64,000 nt of DNA from Sphingomonas horti (lineage in GTDB: Bacteria; Pseudomonadota; Alphaproteobacteria; Sphingomonadales; Sphingomonadaceae), in NCBI RefSeq assembly GCF_009753715.1, contig NZ_WQMS01000009.1, positions 65,847 through 129,846 on the forward strand. The letters run 5' to 3'. Below the pieces are notes generated by a model. It saw only the letters and a program-made list of their open reading frames with translations, searched no databases and had not been told where the DNA came from. Shown in pieces: positions 44,088 to 51,812 of the stretch; position 1 is the stretch's first letter, and every line of letters starts with the position of its first letter. Both the position numbers and the translations under genes were made by a program.

Positions 44088-44374
44088 TGCGCCTGGACCG
44101 CGGCCAAAGCAGCCGGCAGCCTTGCCGCATCCGCGTCGTCGATCGGAGCCTTGTAGGTGTCGCGCATCTTCTTCACCGATTCCGCCCAAGTCGCGGCGTC
44201 CATCCGCGCCTGATACAGCACCATCGCCGGGCTGTGGCAGCCGGTGCAGTTGGCATTAAGCAGATCGGCGTCGGGGCCCGTAAACTGGGTTTCGTCGTCC
44301 GGCAGAGAAACGTCGACAGACTTCATCGCGGGGGTCGCGGCGGCGGCGAGCAGGGCAACGGCCAGCAGCTTCAT
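44084..44374 (-). CDS. Periplasmic cytochrome c subunit of a sulfite dehydrogenase (SorB-like)
   Basis: The 96-residue product has a Sec signal peptide and one heme site CTGCH (Cys43, Cys46, His47). Several later methionines could be the sixth ligand. The gene start overlaps the molybdoenzyme stop (ATGA), the arrangement of sorAB operons. There the small cytochrome takes electrons from the molybdenum subunit and passes them to the respiratory chain. The short spacing to the C-terminal helix fits a minimal cytochrome c. Confidence 0.85.
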   Translation of the reverse strand: MKLLAVALLAAAATPAMKSVDVSLPDDETQFTGPDADLLNANCTGCHSPAMVLYQARMDAATWAESVKKMRDTYKAPIDDADAARLPAALAAVQAQ

Positions 44375-45576
44375 GCGACCATGATCCGGGTCGGCTCGAC
44401 CTGGCCGCGCAGATAGCCGCCGCCGTTCCAGATCGGCTCCATCGACTGAGTGACGCCGGCCGTGCTGGTGCAGCGCGGCAGCAATGACAGCGCGCCCGCG
44501 GCCGGGGGCGGGAGCACGGCTTCGAAGCGGCGGAAGCTGTATTTTCCTTCGTCGCGGCCAAGGCTCGCATCTGCCCAGCTGCGGCCGCCATCGACCGACA
44601 GCGCAACCGATTTCACGCCCGCATCCCCGCCCATCGCGATGCCCCTCACCGGGAGCGGCCGTCCGGCGGTCACGCGTGCGCCATCGGCATGGCTGGTGAT
44701 CCAGGAGCGCGGAATCATCCGGCTGATCGGCTTGGTCGCGAACCCCTTCGCGCCGGGCGCAACGTTGGCGCCGGGCGTGTCGGGAATGCGATAGGCTTTC
44801 GCCATCCAGAAATTGTCATCGGGCGCGGTCAGCACCTCGATATCGCTCAGCATCTTCATCCAGTAGGTGGAGAACCAGCCAGGCACGATCACGCGCAGCG
44901 GGAAGCCGTTCAGCAACGGCAGCGGCTCGCCGTTCTGCAAGAAGGCGATCATCACCTCGCCGTCGCGGGCGTGATCGAGGTCGAGCGATTTCATGAAATC
45001 GGGACCGTCCGGCACGAGCGGCTGGTCAAGCCCGGCAAAACGGACGGCAACCGCGCCTGGCTGCACGCCCGCGCGGTCGAGCACGTCCTTCAGCCGCACG
45101 CCGGTCCATTTCGCGTTGCTCATCGCGCCGTGGCCCCATTGCGCGCCGAGCACGCGCGGCTCGAAATAGCCGCGGGAGTTGCCGGAGCACTGGTTCACGG
45201 CAGCATATTCGATGCGCGGCATCGCCATCAGCTCGTCGAGGCTGAGCGAGAGCGGCCTGGCGACATGGCCGCGCACATTGAGGCGAAAGGCGGCGGCATC
45301 GATCGACGTCGGGATATCGCCCCAGTGCCACCGCACGAAGAAGCGATCGTTGGGCGTGAACACGCCCTGACCGAACACTTCGAACGGGGTCTCCAGCAGC
45401 GGCGGGCGGGCGCGTTGGACGATCATCTCGCCTTTTTGCGGCCAGGCGCTGCTGGTCGGACGCTGGGACGGGCCGCCGGGGAGATGCAGGTCGACGATGC
45501 GCTGGGCCCTGGCCGTGCCCGCCAGCGCGGCGGCGCCAAGCAGGATCGAGCGGCGGGGGAGCAGCGGGCCGGTCAT
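44371..45576 (-). CDS. Molybdopterin-dependent sulfite dehydrogenase catalytic subunit (SorA-like)
   Basis: The 401-residue product has a twin-arginine signal (LPRRSILLGAAALAGTARA) for export of a folded cofactor enzyme. The sulfite oxidase fold shows the molybdenum-ligating cysteine Cys130 in NQCSGNSRGYF and the substrate-site RFFVRWHWGDIP. A C-terminal Mo-co dimerisation domain (VKSVALSVDGGRSWADASL) follows. With the overlapping cytochrome it should oxidise sulfite to sulfate in the periplasm. A related oxidoreductase substrate cannot be excluded. Confidence 0.88.
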   Translation of the reverse strand: MTGPLLPRRSILLGAAALAGTARAQRIVDLHLPGGPSQRPTSSAWPQKGEMIVQRARPPLLETPFEVFGQGVFTPNDRFFVRWHWGDIPTSIDAAAFRLNVRGHVARPLSLSLDELMAMPRIEYAAVNQCSGNSRGYFEPRVLGAQWGHGAMSNAKWTGVRLKDVLDRAGVQPGAVAVRFAGLDQPLVPDGPDFMKSLDLDHARDGEVMIAFLQNGEPLPLLNGFPLRVIVPGWFSTYWMKMLSDIEVLTAPDDNFWMAKAYRIPDTPGANVAPGAKGFATKPISRMIPRSWITSHADGARVTAGRPLPVRGIAMGGDAGVKSVALSVDGGRSWADASLGRDEGKYSFRRFEAVLPPPAAGALSLLPRCTSTAGVTQSMEPIWNGGGYLRGQVEPTRIMVA

Positions 45577-45606
45577 CGGCCCAATCCTATGCCGTTCGTT
45601 GCGCGG

Positions 45607-46458
45607 TCACAACCTTTCGACGCAGAGGCTCATCCGCAGTCGCATGGATTGCCCGGGCTCCAGCACGCGCAGCCCGAGGTCCGGCCAGCGGTCTTCCGGC
45701 TCGTTGAGCGCGGCATTGGCGTGACTGACCGGCTCCGCCGCGAGCAGCCCGCCCTGGGGCGGGGAGTAGATCTGGAAGAAGCGCGCGTCCGGCGAGGTCA
45801 TCCGGCGCACCCGTTCGCCGTCCGTCAGCCGCATCTCGCCATCCCAGCCGCCATAGCCATTGTCGAGGTTGCGTCCGCAGGCAGGCGTGCCGCCCAGCGC
45901 GTAACGGCCGGTCGCCGGCGCGGTGCCGGTGGGGAGCACCTTTTCGTCCACTTCCCAGACTGTCTCGACCCGCGTGTCGATCCGCGTGCCGGAATCGCAT
46001 GGATAATAGGGGTGGAAGCCGAGGCCGCACGGCATCGGCTCGCCGGAAAGGTTGCGGCACTCGATCTCGGCATCGAGGCCGTCCTCGCTCAGGCGGAAGG
46101 TCTGGCGGGCCTCGCACGCCCAGGGCCATTCGCCGGGCTTGTGCGCGAAGAACAGGCAGGCCGTGTCGCGCGCCTGGCTTTCGACCAGCCAGGGACCCAG
46201 CCAGCCCTGGCCGTGGAGCGGACTGGGATCGCCCTTCATATTGGGAGCGATCTCCACCGTCCGCCCGCGGAAATCGAAGCGCCCGCCGCGGATGCGGTTG
46301 CAATAGGGCACCAGCGGGAAGCAGCCGCAGTCGAGCGGGCTGTTCGGCGCATCCGCCCCGCGCAGGACCGGCGCGCCGCCATGGGTGAAGCTCGCGATCG
46401 CACCGCCGATGCCCGGCGCCAGCACCAATTCATAGTCCGCGGCCCTGATCGCGATCAT
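45607..46458 (-). CDS. Aldose 1-epimerase family protein
   Basis: The 283-residue product is a galactose-mutarotase-like protein: GIGGAIASFTHGGAPVLRG near the N-terminus, FPLVPYCNRIRGGRFDFRG (the NRI substrate-site motif) around residue 55, GLGFHPYYPC with a catalytic His pattern, and a final Glu-containing strand. The start at 46458 has GAGGGG upstream; the longer frame reaches 46533. It lies 30 bp upstream of the sulfite dehydrogenase gene, but its logical partners are the galactose genes at 46,894-52,765. It should equilibrate alpha and beta sugar anomers. Confidence 0.85.
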   Translation of the reverse strand: MIAIRAADYELVLAPGIGGAIASFTHGGAPVLRGADAPNSPLDCGCFPLVPYCNRIRGGRFDFRGRTVEIAPNMKGDPSPLHGQGWLGPWLVESQARDTACLFFAHKPGEWPWACEARQTFRLSEDGLDAEIECRNLSGEPMPCGLGFHPYYPCDSGTRIDTRVETVWEVDEKVLPTGTAPATGRYALGGTPACGRNLDNGYGGWDGEMRLTDGERVRRMTSPDARFFQIYSPPQGGLLAAEPVSHANAALNEPEDRWPDLGLRVLEPGQSMRLRMSLCVERL

Positions 46459-46597
46459 GACCGACCCCTCACCTGAGTTATCCACAAAAAAGCGATATGG
46501 TAGTCGCCGCAACAGGCTTTCTGCCTGAGTCACGCTCCATTAAGTAGCGCCGACGCATAAAGCGTAGATGGTTGAAACGGTGCCCGGGGGGGCGCGT
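46459..46597. promoter_or_regulatory. Divergent spacer with one DnaA-box-like site
   Basis: This 139-bp spacer separates the epimerase gene on the minus strand from a small plus-strand gene. TTATCCACA at 46478-46486 matches the DnaA box consensus. No clear promoter hexamers were identified. A G-rich run before 46598 can serve as a ribosome site. Confidence 0.35.
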
Positions 46598-46840
46598 ATG
46601 ACTCGGTTGGTTCGTGATTTCTTCGAGGTCGATGATCAGGTCTCTCTCGACCAGATGATCGATGCTCTTTCCGCCGTCCGCGACCGGCTCCCCGAGGGAG
46701 CCGAGCAGGCGAAGGTGCGCATGTCGGGCGACGACGTGTTCGGCCGCCGGCTGCTCGTGTCGTATCTGCGCCCGCAGACCGCCGAGGAAGCGGCCCGCGA
46801 CGCCCGCTACGGCGGCGGCCGGCTGAGCATCGCGGCCTAG
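46598..46840 (+). CDS. Small hypothetical protein
   Basis: The 80-residue product is soluble and acidic, with a predicted helix VSLDQMIDALSAVRDRLP. A beta stretch follows (KVRMSGDDVFGRRLLVSYLRP), then a Tyr/Gly end (ARDARYGGGRLSIAA). I do not recognise a family. An in-frame ATG at 46568 would add ten residues, but the G-rich ribosome site favours 46598. It stands alone on the plus strand between genes of the opposite strand, which is the main support that it is real besides its balanced amino-acid use. Confidence 0.6.
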   Translation: MTRLVRDFFEVDDQVSLDQMIDALSAVRDRLPEGAEQAKVRMSGDDVFGRRLLVSYLRPQTAEEAARDARYGGGRLSIAA

Positions 46841-46847
46841 GCGACCC

Positions 46848-46878
46848 TCGTCACCCGGGGCTTGACCCGGGGCGGGAT
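46848..46878. repeat. Short CCCGGGG repeat pair
   Basis: Two copies of ACCCGGGG flank CTTG (46853-46872). Because CCCGGG is itself palindromic, they can pair as a GC-rich hairpin. The element sits between converging genes and resembles the left arm of the element at 52750-52822. Confidence 0.45.
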
Positions 46879-46893
46879 CGCGGAGGTGCGATC

Positions 46894-48036
46894 TCACCAC
46901 TCCGCAAAGCTCCCGTCGCGGGTGCGCCAGACCGGGTTGCGCCAGCGATGGCGGTCCTTGTCCGCGTCGCGCACGGCGGCTTCGTCGATCTCCACGCCCA
47001 GGCCGGGTCCCGTCGGGATCGGCAGGTGCCCGTCGACCGGGCTCAGCACGCCCTTGTTCACGACGAAGTTCAGCAGATCGTGCCCGCCGGTGTTGTAGTG
47101 GATGCCGAGCGACATTTCCTGAATGGCAACGTTGGGCGTCGTCGCGGCGAGTTGCAGGCAGGCGGCAAGCGCGAGCGGACCGAGCGGGCAATGCGGCGCG
47201 ACGGCGATGTCGAACGCTTCCGCCATCGCCGCGATCCGCCGGCATTCCGACAGTCCGCCGGCATGGCTCAGGTCCGGCTGGATGATGTCGACCGCGCCAA
47301 TTTCGAAGAAGCGCTTGAAATCCCAACGCGAATAGAGCCGCTCGCCGAGCGCGATCGGGGTCGAGACGAGCTGCGCGATCTGGATCAGCCCCTCGTGGTT
47401 TTCCGACAGCAGCGGCTCCTCGATGAAGAGCAGGCCTAGCGGCTCGAGCAATTTCGCCAGTTGCTTGGCCATCGGCCGGTGGACGCGGCCGTGGAAGTCG
47501 AGCCCGACGTCCATGCCTTCGGCCTGCGCCGCCTCGACGCGCGCCACCACATCTTCCAGCAGCTTCGGCGTGCCCAACCAGTCGAGCTCCGCCGTCGCGT
47601 TCATCTTGACCGCCGAAAAGCCTTGCGCGGCGCGAGCCTTCGCCGCCGCGCCGATTTCCCCCGGCCGGTCGCCGCCGATCCAGGCATAGGCGCGGATGCG
47701 ATCGCGCACGCGCCCGCCCAGCAGTTCCCAGGCCGGCAAGCCGAGCGCCCTGCCCTTCAGATCCCAGAGCGCCTGATCGAGCCCCGACAGCGCCGACATG
47801 AAGACCGGGCCGCCGCGATAAAAGCCGCTGCGATAGCCGACCTGCCAGATGTCCTCGATCCGGAATGGATCGAAACCGGCGAAGCGGTCGCGAAACGCCT
47901 CGAACGCGCCTTCGACAGCCTCGGCATGACCCTCCAGGCTCGCCTCGCCCCAGCCGAAGGCGCCGTCGTCGGTCTCTACCCGGACGAACAGCCAGCGCGG
48001 CGGCACGAGGAAGGTTTCGATCCGGCCGATCTTCAT
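46894..48036 (-). CDS. dgoD: D-galactonate dehydratase (enolase superfamily)
   Basis: The enzyme dehydrates D-galactonate to 2-keto-3-deoxygalactonate. The 380-residue product has the mandelate-racemase-type capping domain (GAFGWGEASLEGHAEAVEGA) and a barrel with metal-binding residues in DVGLDFHGR, LLFIEEPLL and IALGERLYSRWDF. The base His is in VAPHCPLGPLALAA, matching the galactonate dehydratase pattern. It lies 4 bp after the GH1 gene in a three-gene minus-strand operon headed by the lactonase, and opposite the kinase, aldolase and dehydrogenase of the same pathway. Confidence 0.93.
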   Translation of the reverse strand: MKIGRIETFLVPPRWLFVRVETDDGAFGWGEASLEGHAEAVEGAFEAFRDRFAGFDPFRIEDIWQVGYRSGFYRGGPVFMSALSGLDQALWDLKGRALGLPAWELLGGRVRDRIRAYAWIGGDRPGEIGAAAKARAAQGFSAVKMNATAELDWLGTPKLLEDVVARVEAAQAEGMDVGLDFHGRVHRPMAKQLAKLLEPLGLLFIEEPLLSENHEGLIQIAQLVSTPIALGERLYSRWDFKRFFEIGAVDIIQPDLSHAGGLSECRRIAAMAEAFDIAVAPHCPLGPLALAACLQLAATTPNVAIQEMSLGIHYNTGGHDLLNFVVNKGVLSPVDGHLPIPTGPGLGVEIDEAAVRDADKDRHRWRNPVWRTRDGSFAEW

Positions 48037-48040
48037 CGGG

Positions 48041-49336
48041 TCAGCCGGTCTGCGGGTTGGACTGGGTCGTGGTCGGACGCAGGTTCACGACCCGCTGGTG
48101 ACGCTCCGCTTCGCGCTCTTCCATGATGTCGTAGTGCGACGGGGGCACGATCGGCACGACCAGGCAGACGCTGGAGGCCGGCAGCACGTCGCGCCAGTCG
48201 CGGATCAGCTGCTTATAGGCCTCGCCCACTGCACGGATGTTGCGGTCGAGATCGTAGAGCCCGAGCGGGTTTACCGTCCCGCGCTGTTCGCGGAGGGCGC
48301 AATCCCAATCGACCTGGTCGGTCAGCGAATACCAGGTGAAGCCGACGGTCGGGATGCCGTCGTTCCTGAGCCGCAGCACGCTGGCCCATTCCTTCCACAG
48401 CCAGTGCACGGCCTCGTCGCCGTTCGGCCCTTCGATCAGGTTGGTTTCGGTGTGCATCACGGGCAAGCGGTAACGGTCGTAATATTGCCGCGTGATCTCG
48501 GTGTAGCCGAACACCTCGCCAGAGGCGACCGACGTGCCGTCGGCATGCACACGGTGCTCGTTGGTCCAGTAGTAATCGTTGCCGAGGATGCAGTGCTGCT
48601 TGATCCTGTTGCCCAGGAAGAAGTGATATTCCTCCTTGGTCATGCCGCAGTCGAACAGATATTCGTACATCTCTGAATCGACGCGGCGGCCGTAGTTCAG
48701 GTCGAGCGACAGGAAGCGCATCGAGTTCAGGATTTCAGCCGGGCCGATCGCTGCCGGGTTCTCGGCATGGAAATACTCCGAGGATTCCGACTGGATGAAG
48801 ATCGCGTTGGACCGGCGCTTCAGTATGCACTGCATCGCCAGCACATTGGCCCGGACGATATTCTTCAGCGCCGTGACAAAGGATTTGTCCCCGGTCAGCT
48901 GCTCATTCCACCATCCGTAGCGCGCGGAGAAGGTCGCGCAGATGAACATCTCATTGACCGGCGTGTAGAGCTGCACCCAGGGAAACCGCTCTGCGAATGC
49001 CGCCGCATAGTCGGCGAACAGCTCCGGGAAGTCGGAATTCTGGAAATTGCCGATCCAGTCGGGCACGCCGAAATGGCACAGGTCCACGATCGGCGTGATG
49101 TCGCGCCGCCGCAGGTCGGCGAAGGTCTGATCGGCAAAATCCCAATCATACTTGCCGGGGCCGAGGAAAGTGGTGTGGATCGGCGGGCCATAGCGCACAT
49201 AGTGCAGGCCCAGATCCTCCAGCAGGTCGAAATCGGTGCGCCAATGCTTGTAGTGGCCGCACACCTCCATCTCGTCGATGCGGGTCTTGCCGTTGTTGAT
49301 GGTCGGGACGCTGTTCTCGATCCCGGTGCAGAACAT
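48041..49336 (-). CDS. Glycoside hydrolase family 1-like enzyme
   Basis: The 431-residue product has the GH1-type barrel: acid/base in TPVNEMF (Glu129) and a probable nucleophile in HTETN (Glu297). The acid/base motif reads NEM in place of the usual NEP, and the nucleophile motif lacks the common ENG. No signal peptide is present, so the enzyme should be cytoplasmic. Beta-galactosidase or another galactoside-releasing activity would fit the galactose operon it sits in, between lactonase and dehydratase genes. The ATG at 49336 is the only good start. Confidence 0.8.
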   Translation of the reverse strand: MFCTGIENSVPTINNGKTRIDEMEVCGHYKHWRTDFDLLEDLGLHYVRYGPPIHTTFLGPGKYDWDFADQTFADLRRRDITPIVDLCHFGVPDWIGNFQNSDFPELFADYAAAFAERFPWVQLYTPVNEMFICATFSARYGWWNEQLTGDKSFVTALKNIVRANVLAMQCILKRRSNAIFIQSESSEYFHAENPAAIGPAEILNSMRFLSLDLNYGRRVDSEMYEYLFDCGMTKEEYHFFLGNRIKQHCILGNDYYWTNEHRVHADGTSVASGEVFGYTEITRQYYDRYRLPVMHTETNLIEGPNGDEAVHWLWKEWASVLRLRNDGIPTVGFTWYSLTDQVDWDCALREQRGTVNPLGLYDLDRNIRAVGEAYKQLIRDWRDVLPASSVCLVVPIVPPSHYDIMEEREAERHQRVVNLRPTTTQSNPQTG

Positions 49337-49380
49337 GAAGTTTGCGATGGCTCGGCCCTCCCAGCCTTCAGGTCTTGACC

Positions 49381-50259
49381 CTATCCGAACGGGCGGTCGG
49401 CGATGCCGCGCACGCCCGCCTCCAACATAAAGAGCGCGCCCGCCAAAGGTTGCACAGCCAGCGCATTTTCGTTGAGGCCGATGCGCGCGGACGTGATGAA
49501 CAGGCGATCGAGCGCGTGGCCGCCGAAGGCGCAGCTGGTCGGCCGCTCAACCGGCATGTCGACGACCTGCAGCACCTCGCCGTTAGGCGACAGGCGGCGC
49601 AGGCACCAGCCGTTCCAGAAGGCCACCCAAAGACAGCCTTCGGCGTCGACCGTCATGCCGTCGGGATGGCCGTGTTCCTCGCGGAAGCTGGCGAAGCCGC
49701 GGCGGTTGGAGACACCGCCATCCGCGTCCAGATCGAACGCGTAGATCAGCCGTTTCGCGGAATCGGTGTGGTACATGGTCCGCCCGTCGGAGCTGAAGGC
49801 AGGGCCGTTGGTGACCATGTAGCCATCGTCGACCAGGTGCCAGACGAGATCGGGATCGAGGCGGTAAAGGCTACCCTGGGCCTGCTCCTCGCGATCGTCC
49901 ATCGTGCCCGCCCAGAAGCGCCCGGCGCGATCGAGCTTGCCGTCGTTGAAGCGGTTGTCCGCCATCAGCGCTTCGGGATCGGCGATCGCTTCGTAAAGCC
50001 CGGCGCGGGGGTCCGCGCGAAAGAAGCCGCGCTCGGTCCCCGCTACGAAACCGCCCTGCTCGGCGGGGCCGAGCGAGCCGATGCGCAGCGGCGGCGTCCA
50101 GCGCTCGACGCCGTCCGCCTCGCTCCAGCGGAACACCGCCGGGCCCTTGATGTCGACCCACCAGAGCGCCTGTTCCCGCTCCACCCACACGGGTCCTTCG
50201 CCGAGCACCGCGTTCACGGGTGCGATCGGTACGGGTACGGAATGTTCGGCCACTTTCAC
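49381..50259 (-). CDS. SMP-30/gluconolactonase family sugar lactonase
   Basis: The 292-residue product is a six-bladed propeller with the metal-site Glu in AVLGEGPVW. NRFNDGKLDRAGRFWAGTM and NGPAFSSDGRTMYHTDS follow, then PDGMTVDAEGCLWVAFW. In this operon it should open D-galactono-lactone formed by galactose dehydrogenase. The GTG at 50259 is chosen because it leaves a family-like N-terminus; GTG 50253 is possible. The frame runs much further upstream but only as antisense of the kinase gene. The start lies inside an inverted repeat. Confidence 0.85.
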   Translation of the reverse strand: MKVAEHSVPVPIAPVNAVLGEGPVWVEREQALWWVDIKGPAVFRWSEADGVERWTPPLRIGSLGPAEQGGFVAGTERGFFRADPRAGLYEAIADPEALMADNRFNDGKLDRAGRFWAGTMDDREEQAQGSLYRLDPDLVWHLVDDGYMVTNGPAFSSDGRTMYHTDSAKRLIYAFDLDADGGVSNRRGFASFREEHGHPDGMTVDAEGCLWVAFWNGWCLRRLSPNGEVLQVVDMPVERPTSCAFGGHALDRLFITSARIGLNENALAVQPLAGALFMLEAGVRGIADRPFG

Positions 50260-50272
50260 GAAACGAAGTGGC
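50249..50272. promoter_or_regulatory. Inverted repeat in the divergent galactose promoter
   Basis: GCCACTT-N10-AAGTGGC has perfect 7-bp arms. It covers the lactonase start codon and lies in the 33-bp gap before the kinase start. Its placement between the two halves of the galactose island suggests an operator controlling both directions. No regulator gene is nearby. Confidence 0.45.
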
Positions 50273-50292
50273 GGCTGGACCGTTCCCCGGCC

Positions 50293-51186
50293 ATGGCGGG
50301 CGATTTCCGATGGCAGAACGGCTTCATCGCGGTCGATTGGGGCACGACCAACCGCCGCGCATGGATGGTGGCGGCGGGCGGCCAGGCGCATGAAATCCTG
50401 GATGATTCGCTTGGCGTGCTGAAGATCGAGGACGGCGGCTTCCCGGCCGAGATCGCGAGCATCAGGCAGCATCATGGCGAGGAGCCGGTGCTGCTCGCCG
50501 GCATGATCGGATCCAATCGCGGCTGGATCGAGGCGCCGTACGTTCCCGCCCCGGCGTCGTTGGACGCTATCGTGGCGGCGATCCGCTGGCCGCAGGACGG
50601 GGTCGGCATCGTCCCCGGCGTCAGCTACCGGAGCGGCCGCGATGCGGACGTGATGCGCGGCGAGGAAGTGCAGATTTTCGGCGCGCTCGCGGAAGAGCTG
50701 GCGCCCCGTGACGGGCTGCTCTGCCACCCGGGAACGCACGCCAAATGGGTGCGGATGGAGAGCGGCGCGATCGGGCCGTTCCGCAGCGTGATGACCGGCG
50801 AGCTGTTCAGCACCCTGTCGCGCCACGGCATCCTGATCGACCGGCTGCAGGAAGACGTGTTCCCGAACGACGATTTCCGCGCCGGGGCGGAGCATGGACT
50901 CGCTCATGACGACCTGACCGCCGAACTCTTCTCGATCCGTGCGCGTTACCTGCTCGGCGTCGGCGCGTGCGACAATGCGTCCTACGCGAGCGGCCTGCTG
51001 ATCGGTGCCGACGTACGGATCGGGCTGGCGTTCGGCGGGACCGGGCCGATCGCGCTGATCGGGCGTCCCGACCTGACCGCGCTCTACGCCGAAGCGCTGA
51101 GGCTGGCCGGGCGTGATGCGACGCAAATCGACGGCGAGCACGCCTTCCTGCTCGGCGCGCGCGCAATTGCGGAGAGACTGACATGA
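50293..51186 (+). CDS. dgoK: 2-dehydro-3-deoxygalactonokinase
   Basis: The 297-residue product opens with the sugar-kinase phosphate-1 motif FIAVDWGTTNRRAWM. It has HGEEPVLLAGMIGSNRGW, LLCHPGTHAKWV (typical of DgoK) and VRIGLAFGGTGPIALIG near the end. It phosphorylates 2-keto-3-deoxygalactonate for the aldolase encoded by the overlapping next gene (ATGA). The start at 50293 is preferred; an in-frame ATG at 50239 would overlap the divergent lactonase start. Confidence 0.92.
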   Translation: MAGDFRWQNGFIAVDWGTTNRRAWMVAAGGQAHEILDDSLGVLKIEDGGFPAEIASIRQHHGEEPVLLAGMIGSNRGWIEAPYVPAPASLDAIVAAIRWPQDGVGIVPGVSYRSGRDADVMRGEEVQIFGALAEELAPRDGLLCHPGTHAKWVRMESGAIGPFRSVMTGELFSTLSRHGILIDRLQEDVFPNDDFRAGAEHGLAHDDLTAELFSIRARYLLGVGACDNASYASGLLIGADVRIGLAFGGTGPIALIGRPDLTALYAEALRLAGRDATQIDGEHAFLLGARAIAERLT

Positions 51187-51812
51187 CTGCCCTGGCCGAT
51201 TTCACGCGTTACCTTGCCGAATGCCCGCTGATCGCGATCATTCGCGGCGTGCGGCCCGACGAGGCCGAAGCGGTCGGCGGCGCGATCGTGGACGCTGGCA
51301 TCCGGATCGTCGAGGTGCCGCTGAACTCGCCCGATCCGTTCGCCAGCATAGAGCGGCTCGCAAAATGGTTCGGCGACCATGCGCTGATCGGCGGCGGCAC
51401 CGTGCTCGATCCCGACGACGTGAAGCGCGTCGCGCGCGCCGGCGGGAGGATCATCGTGTCGCCATCGACCGACCCCGCGGTGATCAAGGAAACCTGGGAG
51501 GAAGGCCTGGTCTCCGCGCCCGGCTTCTTCACGCCCAGCGAAGGTTTTGCCGCGCTAAAGGCCGGCGCGCATGTGCTGAAGCTGTTCCCCGCCGAAGCCG
51601 CCTCCCCCGCCGTGCTGAAGGCGACGAAGGCCGTCCTGCCGCACGAGGTGCCGCTTGTCGTCGTGGGCGGCGTCAAGCCGGACACGATGCGACCATGGCT
51701 CGACGCCGGGGCAACCGGCTTCGGTCTCGGATCGGGGCTGTTCAAGCCGGGCCGCAGCACGGATGAAGTGGCCGCCGCAGCGCGCGCCTATGTCGCGGGA
51801 GTGCGAGCATGA
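51183..51812 (+). CDS. dgoA: 2-dehydro-3-deoxy-6-phosphogalactonate aldolase
   Basis: The 209-residue product is a KDPG/KDPGal-type class I aldolase. The catalytic Glu is Glu44 in RIVEVPLNSPDP, and the Schiff-base Lys is Lys133 in VLKLFPAEAA. EVPLNSPDP rather than EVTLRTP is typical of the phosphogalactonate branch. It splits the substrate to pyruvate and glyceraldehyde-3-phosphate. It overlaps dgoK upstream and the dehydrogenase gene downstream by ATGA-type junctions. Confidence 0.93.
   Translation: MTALADFTRYLAECPLIAIIRGVRPDEAEAVGGAIVDAGIRIVEVPLNSPDPFASIERLAKWFGDHALIGGGTVLDPDDVKRVARAGGRIIVSPSTDPAVIKETWEEGLVSAPGFFTPSEGFAALKAGAHVLKLFPAEAASPAVLKATKAVLPHEVPLVVVGGVKPDTMRPWLDAGATGFGLGSGLFKPGRSTDEVAAAARAYVAGVRA

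Noticed and set aside
50260-51141. Upstream extension of the lactonase reading frame
   Set aside because: The frame stays open but is antisense to dgoK and carries no propeller features; the family-like N-terminus begins near 50259.
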